The notes beneath the pieces are model-generated. The model made no database searches, had not been told where the DNA came from, and saw nothing but the letters and a program-made list of their open reading frames with translations. This document shows, one piece after another, positions 53,003-61,752 of a DNA stretch of 64,000 nucleotides; positions within the stretch are counted from its first letter, which is position 1, and each line of letters begins with the position of its first letter. Both the position numbers and the translations under genes were made by a program. Source of the stretch: Candidatus Melainabacteria bacterium (lineage in GTDB: Bacteria > Cyanobacteriota > Vampirovibrionia > Obscuribacterales > Obscuribacteraceae); NCBI GenBank assembly GCA_016699165.1, contig CP064963.1:4973911-5037910 (forward strand). Reading direction: 5' to 3'.

Positions 53003-53314
53003 ATGGCACATAAGAAAGGCGCAGGCTCAACAAGAAACGGACGCGATAGCAAGCCGAAAAGACTTGGCGTCAAAGTTTACGGCGGACAGCACGTGGTCCC
53101 CGGCAACATTCTAGTTCGCCAGCGCGGAACCAAAATTCACCCTGGATTCAATGTCAGAAAAGGTTCTGACGACACACTGTACGCCGTCATGGAAGGTACC
53201 GTGAACTATGAAGAAATCCGCGGTAGAAAACGCGTTAGCATTTTACTTGCTCCTGATGCAAATGCTGCAGCACCTGTTAAGGCTGCTGTTGCAACTGCCA
53301 AGCCTGCTAAGTAA
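53003..53314 (+). CDS. rpmA: 50S ribosomal protein L27
   Basis: 103 aa beginning MAHKKGAGSTRNGRDSKPKR, the form without the cleavable N-terminal extension seen in Firmicutes. GTKIHPGFNVRKGSDDTLYA is conserved. The last ~20 residues are an Ala/Pro/Lys tail (NAAAPVKAAVATAKPAK) longer than usual. L27 sits near the peptidyl-transferase centre. A good ribosome site (GAGAGAGGA) precedes the start. Confidence 0.95.
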   Translation: MAHKKGAGSTRNGRDSKPKRLGVKVYGGQHVVPGNILVRQRGTKIHPGFNVRKGSDDTLYAVMEGTVNYEEIRGRKRVSILLAPDANAAAPVKAAVATAKPAK

Positions 53315-53332
53315 GTTCGGCTAAATTCAGTA

Positions 53333-54865
53333 TTGGCAAAGACAATTGAGGAGCTAGGCAAAGTTCTTGGTATCGAGGTACCTGATGCAGGCGCACTCGA
53401 AATAACTGGTCTTGCCTATAACTCTAAAGAAATAAAAGCAGGGGATGCCTTTTTTTGTATCCCGGGCGAAAAATTCGATGGCAATAAGTTCATTTCTGAT
53501 GCCATCAAATCTGGTGCCCTTTTAATAGTTAGCGAAAAAGATAAGCCCGAAGACTTAGACAAAAACTTCAATGGCGCCTACTTCAAAGTCGAGTGCGTGC
53601 GCACAGCGATGGGGCAGCTTGCATCGTACTTCTTCGATTATCCAAGTACTAAATTACGACTGCTTGGTGTTACAGGCACAAATGGCAAAACGACCACCAC
53701 TCACGTAATTGAGCACGTGCTCAATGCCTCTGGTTTTAAAACTGCACTGATAGGCACAATGGGTGTGCGTTGGCCAGGCAAAGCTGACTTTGTAGACACG
53801 CATCACACAACGCCTCAATCTATTGATTTGCAAAAACTGCTTGCTCAAATGGTCAAAGATGGCGTTACACATGCTGCGATGGAAGTGTCTAGCCATGCCA
53901 TTTTTCTCAAGCGAGTAGAAGGCTGTCAATTTGCTTCTGCCAGTTTGACAAACCTTACTCAGGACCATTTAGATTTTCACAAAACAATGGACCAATACAG
54001 ATACGCCAAGTTGGGTCTTTGGGACTTACTGAGCTTGAGCAATGCCAAAGATAAGACGAGCGTTATCAACAAAGACGATCCAAGCGTAATTTATTTTACT
54101 CAAGCAACTCCTGAATCGGCCACTCTTTTCACCTTTGGATTTAAAGAATCAGACTTTCAGGTATTGTCTGCAAAATACTCTGGTACTGGAACTGAAATCG
54201 TTTTGAAAACACCAGAATCAAAAGATGAGGTCAAGCTCACTCTGCCGCTTTTAGGCGAATTCAATGTGTATAACACTTTGACCGCGATGGCTGTTTGTTT
54301 TGGTGAAGGTGTGTCTGTGAGCCAATTTCAGAAAGCTCTTTCCACATTTGAATCGGTGCCTGGGCGCTTTCAATTAGTTGCTTTAGGCGAAAATGAATCT
54401 AAAAACGATAAGAACTCGCCCATCTGTATCGTAGACTACGCGCACACTCCAGACGGTCTGGAAAAAATTCTAAAAGCAGCAAGACCGATGGTAGAAGATG
54501 GAAAAAAACTATTTGTTGTGTTTGGTTGTGGTGGTGATCGCGATCCTATGAAACGACCAAAAATGGCTGAGGTAGCTGCTTCGCTTGCTGATCAGTTAAT
54601 TATTACTTCGGACAATCCGCGCAGTGAAGACCCTGACAAAATTATCGAAGACATATTAGCTGGTATAGATCAGTCTAAAAAAGAAAAGGTGACTGTTGAA
54701 GCCTGCCGCCGCACTGCTATCTACCAAACAATCGCTCAGGCTCAAGCACAAGATATGGTTGTGGTAGCTGGAAAGGGGCATGAGACATATCAAATTCTTA
54801 AAGACCGCACTATCGATTTTAATGACGCTGAAGAAATCAAGATTGCCCTGAAAAAACGGTTATAA
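53333..54865 (+). CDS. murE: UDP-N-acetylmuramoyl-L-alanyl-D-glutamate ligase (MurE)
   Basis: 510 aa starting at TTG. The Mur ligase fold has GVTGTNGKTTT (ATP loop, about residues 112-122), HHTTPQS, the carbamylated-lysine region, and YAHTPDGLEK. The substrate motif is DNPRSEDP, the DNPR form that marks meso-diaminopimelate rather than lysine as the third residue added to the peptide stem. The start is 18 bases after rpmA without a strong ribosome site. The peptidoglycan amidase at 30.5 kb acts on the same polymer. Confidence 0.94.
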   Translation: MAKTIEELGKVLGIEVPDAGALEITGLAYNSKEIKAGDAFFCIPGEKFDGNKFISDAIKSGALLIVSEKDKPEDLDKNFNGAYFKVECVRTAMGQLASYFFDYPSTKLRLLGVTGTNGKTTTTHVIEHVLNASGFKTALIGTMGVRWPGKADFVDTHHTTPQSIDLQKLLAQMVKDGVTHAAMEVSSHAIFLKRVEGCQFASASLTNLTQDHLDFHKTMDQYRYAKLGLWDLLSLSNAKDKTSVINKDDPSVIYFTQATPESATLFTFGFKESDFQVLSAKYSGTGTEIVLKTPESKDEVKLTLPLLGEFNVYNTLTAMAVCFGEGVSVSQFQKALSTFESVPGRFQLVALGENESKNDKNSPICIVDYAHTPDGLEKILKAARPMVEDGKKLFVVFGCGGDRDPMKRPKMAEVAASLADQLIITSDNPRSEDPDKIIEDILAGIDQSKKEKVTVEACRRTAIYQTIAQAQAQDMVVVAGKGHETYQILKDRTIDFNDAEEIKIALKKRL

Positions 54866-54872
54866 TCTGCCC

Positions 54873-55706
54873 ATGGGCATCAGTTTTCACATTTCATCAG
54901 TTCGAGAAGGCACTCTCTTCAATGTGATGCAACTTCTTAGTCTTGAGAAAGTAACTGGATCGCTCAATGTGCGCTTTGGTCCTAACATTCCAGAAGTTCT
55001 AATTTATTTCGAAGCGGGCAATTTGACTTGTGCCGAGTTTGGAGATTTACTTGGCGACGCTGTCTTGGACCTGCTTTTGTGTCAGGAATTTGCCATTAAA
55101 GAAATGGGTTTTAACCATGGACGCAAAAAAAATATTAAAGAAGAATCAATTATAAAAGGCGCTCAGCATCTATCTGGCGTGATGCTCAATATTTCGCGCG
55201 ACATCGACCACTGCGAAGCGCGCTCACTTGTTTACGGCTCAATGGCTGTGCGCGAGAAAAATATGAAGGCAGATTCGTTGCTTGAAGTTTTTAATCAGTA
55301 TGAAAAATGGAAACCGTCACTGCAAGCGATTCCAAGCGACGGTGACGACAAAGAAGCCCCTCTTCCTCACTGTGTTTTGTTGCACCGAGCTCTGCGCACA
55401 GGCAACTTGTCTTACGAGGCACCGCTTGTTTCGCTCAAATTATTGCGCGAACTAATTAGTATCGTGCAGCCACTTTCTGAGACCGAAGCTAAAAATTTGA
55501 AAGGATATATGCGCAGTCTTTTGCCGCATCCCAAAGCCACTCACATAACGATGGAAAGATTTCAAGCATTTGCAGGCGCCATAGAATCAATTGCCCAGAG
55601 GCGCTCAGAGGACCTGGGCAACACTGCACGCAAATCAATTCAAGAGATGATTAGAAAGGCTAAAGAGGCCTCATCTGATACTTCGACCAATATTGCAAAA
55701 GTCTAG
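54873..55706 (+). CDS. DUF4388 (PATAN-like) domain protein
   Basis: 277 aa, no signal peptide. The first ~90 residues fit the DUF4388 pattern: NVMQLLSLEKVTGSLNVRFG, EVLIYFEAGNLTCAEFGDLLGDAVLDLLL. Such domains occur in regulatory and gliding or secretion proteins of Cyanobacteria, Deltaproteobacteria and relatives. The remaining part is helical with no recognised domain. It lies seven bases after murE and may be in the same transcript. Confidence 0.65.
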   Translation: MGISFHISSVREGTLFNVMQLLSLEKVTGSLNVRFGPNIPEVLIYFEAGNLTCAEFGDLLGDAVLDLLLCQEFAIKEMGFNHGRKKNIKEESIIKGAQHLSGVMLNISRDIDHCEARSLVYGSMAVREKNMKADSLLEVFNQYEKWKPSLQAIPSDGDDKEAPLPHCVLLHRALRTGNLSYEAPLVSLKLLRELISIVQPLSETEAKNLKGYMRSLLPHPKATHITMERFQAFAGAIESIAQRRSEDLGNTARKSIQEMIRKAKEASSDTSTNIAKV

Positions 55707-55756
55707 CTTAAGGTCTAGATAATGTAGTCTTGACAAGGTTCTGGTATTATATCGGG

Positions 55757-57238
55757 ATGCAAAAATTAGCTTTAATTGGCTTGGGAGCCTCCGGACTTTT
55801 CGCTTTAAAAGAGCTGGCTGGAGCAAATGTAGAGGTCGAAGTTTTCGACGTCGGACCTCAGTATCACAAACGATACGCATGTCCCATCGACCAGGGCAAA
55901 TTGACTGTCTGTCCGCCTAAGGCTTGCAGTTACTGCGCACCGGGACAATCTGCCGGTAGTTGGAATGATTTCAAAGTTATATTATCTGCGTCGCCCGTCA
56001 TTGGCGGCAGGCTATTTGAATTGATTGGTCAGGCAGAATTGCAAAAGTGTTTGGACGAAGTGCGCCAAACAATTCTGACCCATGCTCCAGTCGAAATACC
56101 TGTAGTTAAGCCAGATCAAGAAGATCTTGACTGGATTAATAAACGTGCAACGCTTGCTGGCATGACTTATCACTATCAAGAACTTTTGCACTGTGGCTCA
56201 GACAATGCACCTGCAATCAACACAAGCATTCTCAATGAAATTGTAGACAAAGGTCCCAACATTCAATTTCATTGGGACACAAAAGTCTTGAAGCTCGATA
56301 GACAGGGCGACAAATTCAGAGTGCTCTTTGATCATTACAGAAAGCCTGGCGACGAACAAAGTGACGTGTTTGATTACTGCATAGTTTCTGTCGGCAGAGG
56401 TGGTGCACATTGGCTCACCCAACAAGAATTTTATAAATCGCTCGACACAAATCCTGGTCAAGTCGACATCGGTGTTAGAGTCGAGACAAGTAAATACTTC
56501 ACTCAGGAAGTGGACGAGCGTTTCTACGAGCCCAAGCTTTATTATGTAAGCAAGCATACAAACGATGTGGTGCGCAATTTCTGCTCTAACCCTGGTGGCT
56601 ATGTGACACCAGAGAATCACCGCGAATATGTGCTTGTAAACGGACACTCCAAGATGTTCGAAAAATCTGAGAACAACAATTTTGCTGTGCTTGTTTCTAA
56701 AACATTCACTCGTCCCTTTAAAGATCCCCAAATGTATTCGCAGACCATTGCAAAGGTCGCAAACATGCTTGCAGGCGGCGGACCTCTAGTTCAGCGCTTA
56801 GGCGACTTGCGCCAGGGACGCAGAACTAAATCGCTCACAAATAACTTAATTACACCAACACTTGAAGCTGAATGCGGCGACATCGGTCTTGCTTATCCAC
56901 ATAGAATTCTTGCCAGCATCATCGAATATATGGATGCACTGGACAAAATTTGTCCTGGTGTCGCGGGTGACTCGACCCTGCTTTATGCACCAGAGTGTAA
57001 GAGTTATCCAGACTCTATTACAGTGTCTAAAACAATGGAAACAAATATCTCGAATCTCTATATCATAGGTGATTCTAGCTCCTGGACACGCGGAGTTGGT
57101 CAAGCCACTACAAGCGGTCTGCTTGCAGGTGCTGGTATTAAAAAGAAAGTGGCATCAATCCCTACACCATCGGTGGTGCCTATCACTAAGCCGCATACAG
57201 TGACGGCAATTACAAAAACCTCGCCAAAATCAGGCTAA
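55757..57238 (+). CDS. FAD-dependent oxidoreductase (COG2509-like)
   Basis: 493 aa from the ATG at 55757, which places the dinucleotide loop LIGLGASGLFALKELAG at residues 5-21. An upstream TTG-type start at 55730 would add nine residues. An unusual Cys-rich stretch follows (ACPIDQGKLTVCPPKACSYC, about residues 41-60), then YCIVSVGRGG, and LYIIGDSSSWTRGVGQATTSGLLAG as the C-terminal FAD-binding part. It resembles the uncharacterised FAD-dependent dehydrogenases of COG2509, whose substrate is unknown. The clustered cysteines might bind a metal or take part in electron transfer. Confidence 0.75.
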   Translation: MQKLALIGLGASGLFALKELAGANVEVEVFDVGPQYHKRYACPIDQGKLTVCPPKACSYCAPGQSAGSWNDFKVILSASPVIGGRLFELIGQAELQKCLDEVRQTILTHAPVEIPVVKPDQEDLDWINKRATLAGMTYHYQELLHCGSDNAPAINTSILNEIVDKGPNIQFHWDTKVLKLDRQGDKFRVLFDHYRKPGDEQSDVFDYCIVSVGRGGAHWLTQQEFYKSLDTNPGQVDIGVRVETSKYFTQEVDERFYEPKLYYVSKHTNDVVRNFCSNPGGYVTPENHREYVLVNGHSKMFEKSENNNFAVLVSKTFTRPFKDPQMYSQTIAKVANMLAGGGPLVQRLGDLRQGRRTKSLTNNLITPTLEAECGDIGLAYPHRILASIIEYMDALDKICPGVAGDSTLLYAPECKSYPDSITVSKTMETNISNLYIIGDSSSWTRGVGQATTSGLLAGAGIKKKVASIPTPSVVPITKPHTVTAITKTSPKSG

Positions 57239-57246
57239 ACTAAAAT

Positions 57247-57762
57247 ATGAGCGATTTGCTTCAATGTTACTTAAGTGATGAACTTAAGGACGATCATGAT
57301 ATCACAACTATAAATTTGATTTTGTGCCGTGAAGTTCTATGCGGCGAGAACGACAGTTTCGCTGATTATGGCAATGAGTTCAATCTTTATGTCGAAAACC
57401 AGAGAGTCAAGCTGGAAAGGGGCGAAAGCAAAGAACAGTTCGCTCTTTCTGATTTTTGCAAAGCTCTATCTGATTGGCAGAGTAAGCTCTTGCAAAATGT
57501 CCCTTTGGCAATAAAGGATTTCTATCAGGGTATTTTGGACGACGACAACACAATTGCTGCAACAAGTTGTGCCAAAGCCTTGCCTGAATTAGAAAATATT
57601 TTGACGATTTGTATGACACTGATTCGATTATTCTGTTTTCAAGCTTATTTGAAACTAGCCAATAATCAAATGCAAGAAGAGGCTTTGTTGGCTTCCTCCT
57701 TAATAATCAAACTGGCTAAAAAATTCTCGACTGGAACATCGCCCAATTTTTGCTTCAATTAA
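57247..57762 (+). CDS. N-terminal part of a split helical protein
   Basis: 171 aa, helical, with no recognised domain. After the A6 run at 57718-57723 the natural continuation lies in another frame: reading on with one more A gives ILDWNIAQFLLQLTQEYQ, then KQALLLIEEAAYNHNE, which looks like a TPR. The stop at 57762 therefore looks caused by a one-base loss. The gene at 57811 is in the same overall frame and is the likely second half. It lies eight bases after the FAD oxidoreductase. Confidence 0.5.
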   Translation: MSDLLQCYLSDELKDDHDITTINLILCREVLCGENDSFADYGNEFNLYVENQRVKLERGESKEQFALSDFCKALSDWQSKLLQNVPLAIKDFYQGILDDDNTIAATSCAKALPELENILTICMTLIRLFCFQAYLKLANNQMQEEALLASSLIIKLAKKFSTGTSPNFCFN

Positions 57763-57810
57763 CTCAAGAATATCAATCTCAGAAAAATTCCAAGCAAGCT
57801 CTGCTTTTAA

Positions 57811-59088
57811 TTGAGGAAGCGGCTTACAATCACAATGAGAGAAAAGTTGAAGGCGATCCAAATCACAAACATTTTCCAAACATCTGCTCGAAAATTATTT
57901 GGAGATACTAAAATCACAAAGCAAGAGCAGCACTTGCAGTTTGATGAATTTTATTCCACCTATATTGGGCATGCAAGTGAAATTGGGCGTCTCAATCTGG
58001 GCTTATACAAAGCTTGTTCACTTTATAACGAGTATAGAAATGCAACGGGAATGGCGCAATCTGCTGAGCAAATGCTTATGATGATGCGAGGACTGACAAG
58101 CAATGCAATGGTTAATCCCGAACACAGCTTCACTTCAAAGCCAATGAGCATGGATCAGTTGCACGATTTGCTCAAGTCGAGAATTCTAATCAATGCTGAA
58201 GCAACTGGATTATATAAACAATTCATCAAACATGCAGACGAGATAGAGTCTGATTTTGGCAAGTTAAAAGCGGAAAATGAATCTGTTTATCCTGAGCTTT
58301 GTCAGTTAATTGAAGACGATATTGAAAAGGCATTAAATATGGTGCAACCTATTCGAATCGATGAGAATACCCAACTCGATTGTGGTCCGACTGCAGATAA
58401 CGATTTGCAAGAAGACTATTTGTACGACGACGTCGCCATTAAAATTGATGAAGCGGCAAACTTTCTCTCAAAATTAAAACAGAGATATCCTGCCGACATA
58501 GGCTCACCAAACGCCGAGCCAATAATACTATGGAAGCATCTGAAGTTTGGTCTACTGATAGGAGCTAACGAAAGACTGGCTAGAAAACTGGCTCAGGTGG
58601 TGATGAACTTTATCGATTATTTTCACGCCGACAAAAATAGTTCGCTCAAAAAAACAAAAGACGATCTTATCGTTTCTTTTGCTAGCGAGCCAAAATTTTT
58701 AAATCAGTGTTTTGCAGAGCTTGTCGCATTCTACGATGCTGCAGGTATGAGTGGAAGCGCCAATAATTTTAAGAATGTTGATTTGTCAAACGTAGTAGTA
58801 ACAAAAGAATCCAAAGTCGCATGTACCGTTTTAATCTATATTCCACTCGATATTGAACATCATTTTGAAAACTTGAATTTCGATGTGCCCATTGCAATAG
58901 TAACTCAACAAATAGATTGGGAAGGTTCAGAATGCACCGAGCCTGAATATTTAGAAGAAGCCCCAGGAAAGGCGTTCAAGCTCATGACCATCATCACCAA
59001 AGATCCAGATGGTATGATTGCACTTTGCAAAAATGTGATTGTCGTCAGATGCTGCGAAGTATTATTTTTAAAACTGGAAAAGTATTGA
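57811..59088 (+). CDS. C-terminal part of a split helical protein
   Basis: Up to 425 aa, though the first ~27 residues are probably not real. The protein-like reading before about 57894 lies in a different frame, and removing one A from the A4 run at 57891-57894 joins it to LFGDTKITKQEQHLQF here. It then reads as a helical, TPR-like region (LNLGLYKACSLYNEYRNATG) and a mixed second half with strands near residues 340-420 (ACTVLIYIPLDIEHHFENLN). Together with the upstream part it would make a ~614-codon protein of unknown function. The last 21 bases overlap the convergent gene at 59068. Confidence 0.5.
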   Translation: MRKRLTITMREKLKAIQITNIFQTSARKLFGDTKITKQEQHLQFDEFYSTYIGHASEIGRLNLGLYKACSLYNEYRNATGMAQSAEQMLMMMRGLTSNAMVNPEHSFTSKPMSMDQLHDLLKSRILINAEATGLYKQFIKHADEIESDFGKLKAENESVYPELCQLIEDDIEKALNMVQPIRIDENTQLDCGPTADNDLQEDYLYDDVAIKIDEAANFLSKLKQRYPADIGSPNAEPIILWKHLKFGLLIGANERLARKLAQVVMNFIDYFHADKNSSLKKTKDDLIVSFASEPKFLNQCFAELVAFYDAAGMSGSANNFKNVDLSNVVVTKESKVACTVLIYIPLDIEHHFENLNFDVPIAIVTQQIDWEGSECTEPEYLEEAPGKAFKLMTIITKDPDGMIALCKNVIVVRCCEVLFLKLEKY

Positions 59089-59550
59089 ATTAGCTTTAGG
59101 CGCGCGTGTTTCGGGGCGATTTTGAACTCGTCGCACAATCTCTCTGCCAATTGCATTGTCTGTTACATTAATCCCGCTGGGTCCCAGGGTCATAGAGCGT
59201 TTTTCATCGCTTATCAAACTTAGTTTTACGTTTGTGCCATCGCTTTCAAGTTTCACGCCAGCCGATTTTAGAGCACTTTGTAGCTCGCTTTGAACCCTTT
59301 CACTGCCATTCAAATAGGTAAAAGCGAATCGTCCTACATGAGCATTTTCCATTTGCTGAAGACCTACGTAAGTTTGTTTGTCGTAGTTAGCAAATTGGTC
59401 TTGACCCATTGCTACTTGCATCGCAGTTGAATCTACACGAGTTGTAGGCGGCTTAAAATATTCCATGTCGGCTGCACTTAAGGCTGATTGGACCGATAAT
59501 CCATTTCTTGATTCTGCGGAATCTCTTGCGCCTAAATCTAAATCGGACAT
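59068..59550 (-). CDS. Small protein of unknown function, tandem-pair member 1
   Basis: 160 aa, no signal peptide. Its middle, FAFTYLNGSERVQSELQSAL then KSAGVKL, resembles NYFLNNADAQDSIKAALKTK then GIDL in the next upstream gene, so the two may be distant paralogues. The N-terminal ~60 residues look disordered. Lies convergent to the split helical gene. No family recognised. Confidence 0.5.
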   Translation of the reverse strand: MSDLDLGARDSAESRNGLSVQSALSAADMEYFKPPTTRVDSTAMQVAMGQDQFANYDKQTYVGLQQMENAHVGRFAFTYLNGSERVQSELQSALKSAGVKLESDGTNVKLSLISDEKRSMTLGPSGINVTDNAIGREIVRRVQNRPETRAPKANSILFQF

Positions 59551-59647
59551 GACAGATTACTCCAGTAGAAAGTTGGGTGGGGATACTTTCTATTGTCAGG
59601 AGAATTCGCTTCGATTTAAATGGGGAGACTACGCTCTCTAGAAAAAT

Positions 59648-60112
59648 CTAGCCGAGCATGGTTCTGCCCGGAGTTTTAGGCGGTTGAAGATGTCTTTGGA
59701 TTTCTTGTGTAAACTGATTTACATCTATTTTGTTTCCGGCTTCTAAAAATCGACTGCGTAATGCCTCATAGTTTGAACCTGCGGGGTAAAGGAGATCAGC
59801 TTTGGGCGGATTCTTTCCGTCCGTGAGTAAGGTGCGACTTAGAGGTTCAATTCCTTTTACTTCTGTAGACAATGCAATTCGAGTAGGTCTACTCGGGTCA
59901 TTAAGTGGAAATCTTTCAACGTAGAGGTCTATTCCTTTAGTTTTCAGTGCCGCTTTGATTGAATCCTGGGCATCTGCATTATTCAAAAAATAGTTAGTAA
60001 AACCATTTAAATCGCCTGCCCGAAGTAAATTAAAGCTCTCGGTTACTTCTTTAGGAATTGAAGTATTATCGCTAGCTTGAGCAGTTCGAAATAATCCTGC
60101 ATCAGCCATCAA
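59648..60112 (-). CDS. Small protein of unknown function, tandem-pair member 2
   Basis: 154 aa, no signal peptide. A helical start (VTESFNLLRAGDLNGFTNYF) is followed by the LN...Q..I..ALK..GI segment shared with the neighbouring downstream gene, then a possible strand pair and a final helix. Both genes lie on the minus strand behind a frameshifted TPR gene. No family recognised. Confidence 0.5.
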   Translation of the reverse strand: MMADAGLFRTAQASDNTSIPKEVTESFNLLRAGDLNGFTNYFLNNADAQDSIKAALKTKGIDLYVERFPLNDPSRPTRIALSTEVKGIEPLSRTLLTDGKNPPKADLLYPAGSNYEALRSRFLEAGNKIDVNQFTQEIQRHLQPPKTPGRTMLG

Positions 60113-60260
60113 TGCATCATGTGACCTTTTGCCTCAGTAGTGTTGTTTGCCACCGTCATTGATTGAACTCCGGTTGATCTGGTTTTCACCGCCATAATTC
60201 GAACTCCTTGCCTTTGCGACAAGTATATTATCGACAAATAGCCCGAAATTTAACCGCCTA

Positions 60261-61582
60261 CTAGTTATTCCAAAGCAGGTCGGTGTCTTCATCGTCTGAC
60301 ACCATTTTCTTTTGAAGCGAAGCGTACTTCGCCATGAGAGCTGCAACTTCTGGATGTTCGACCCCCAAAGTCTTTTCGCAAAGCCCAAGACTCCATCTAT
60401 ATAATCTGTCTGCTTCTTCGAAATTCTCCTGGTCTTCATATAAATGCGCCAGATTCTCAATTGCTTTGGCTACGCTTGCATGCTCTGGACCGACGTTTTC
60501 TTGAATGATTGAAAGTGCCGCCAGAAATGCTGCTCGGCTTCAGCGTATCTGCCTTGATCTTGATAGACTTCGGCGAGCGAATTTAAAACTTCGGCGACAT
60601 GCATGTGGCGCCCCAGTCGCGTTCTGATTTCAAGCAAAGTCTTGTACAAAGGTTCAGCCTGGTCGTACTTGCACTGAATATGAAAGAGATTGGCTAAATT
60701 ACTCAACGTCTGTGCGGTGCTTGGATGGTCGAGTCCAAGGGCAGTCTGGCGAATTTTAAGTGCCTTCAATGAGTCTCTTCCGCTTTTGGAAAATTGCCTG
60801 CAAGCGATAGAGCTCAGCCAAATAATTTAAAATCACTGCGACACTTGGATGCAGGGTGCCCATTTTTCTTCGTTTAAATTCGAGCGCGCGCGCATAAATG
60901 GCTCGGCTTTGTCGTATCTACCTTCGGCATGATACAAGAGCGCCAGATTTGCAGCATGGCGCCAATGGTGGGATGATCGGGACCCAAAGTGGCTTCGCGC
61001 ACTGCAATTGCTTTGCTGAACAAAGGCTCTGCCTGGTCATATTTGCCGTGCAGTCTATATAAATCGGCAAGTGATTCAAGCGTGTCTGCCAGTTTCACTT
61101 TGTCGCTGTCTTCGTGCGATTCAAAAATAGACAGCGCCCTGCGAAAACAACTTTCCACTTCTTGAAACTTGCCTTCTGCTAACGATAGACTTGACCCAGT
61201 TTATTCAATGTCTCAGCTAGTTCGTTTGAATCTTGCTGCCATTTCTCCTGCACGGCAAAAGCAGCTTTGAGCGCGTCTTCTGCCTTAAGCCACGATCCTT
61301 GCATCGAATAAATTTCACCAAAACCTCGATAGATTTCGGCAAAACTGGGGTCGTCTACAAGTGCGATTCGAGACTTGCCAGAATCTTCCTGAGTTATTGC
61401 GTCTAAAGTATTATCGGAAGTCTCATCGGGCGACATAAAGCCGTTTGCTTTCTCGCGTCTGGCTTCAATCAGCGCCTTTTGATAAGTCTTTCTGCATCTT
61501 CATACGCCCAAGGTCAAGCACGTTTTCCGGCTTCGATATAGGCTTTGAAGTTAATTGCGTCCTGGCTTTGGCTTGTTTCCAT
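60261..61582 (-). pseudogene. Kinesin-light-chain-type TPR gene broken by several frame changes
   Basis: Reading from an ATG at 61582 (METSQSQDAINFKAYIEAGKR), the protein can be followed only by changing frame at least five times. Intact pieces lie at about 61179-61436, 60874-61158, 60470-60769 and 60261-60470. All consist of TPR_12 units of the type LGPDHPTIGAMLQ, DQAEPLYKTLLEIR, NLAHLYEDQENFEEADRLY, TLGVEHPEVAALMAKY, ending LLWNN and a stop at 60261. If complete it would have about 440 codons. Breaks fall mostly at short runs, which fits insertion/deletion sequencing error, but a decaying gene is possible. The first residues show no signal peptide. Confidence 0.6.
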
Positions 61583-61677
61583 AGAATTTTAAAAACTAGT
61601 CCTAGTAAGAGTATGACCGAAAATGCAATGAGCTAATCGCAATTATTGGTACTTTTCACGCAAGGGTGATGATAAAA

Positions 61678-61706
61678 TTGACTATTATCATTGAGCGCTT
61701 TTAGAT
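61678..61706 (+). promoter_or_regulatory. Promoter candidate for the right-end plus-strand gene
   Basis: TTGACT (61678-61683), a 17-base spacer, TTAGAT (61701-61706). It stands about 45 bases upstream of the ATG at 61753. Confidence 0.45.
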
Positions 61707-61752
61707 TTAGGTATTTCTGGGCATAAATTAACATCTTGCAATTTGGTTTTGT

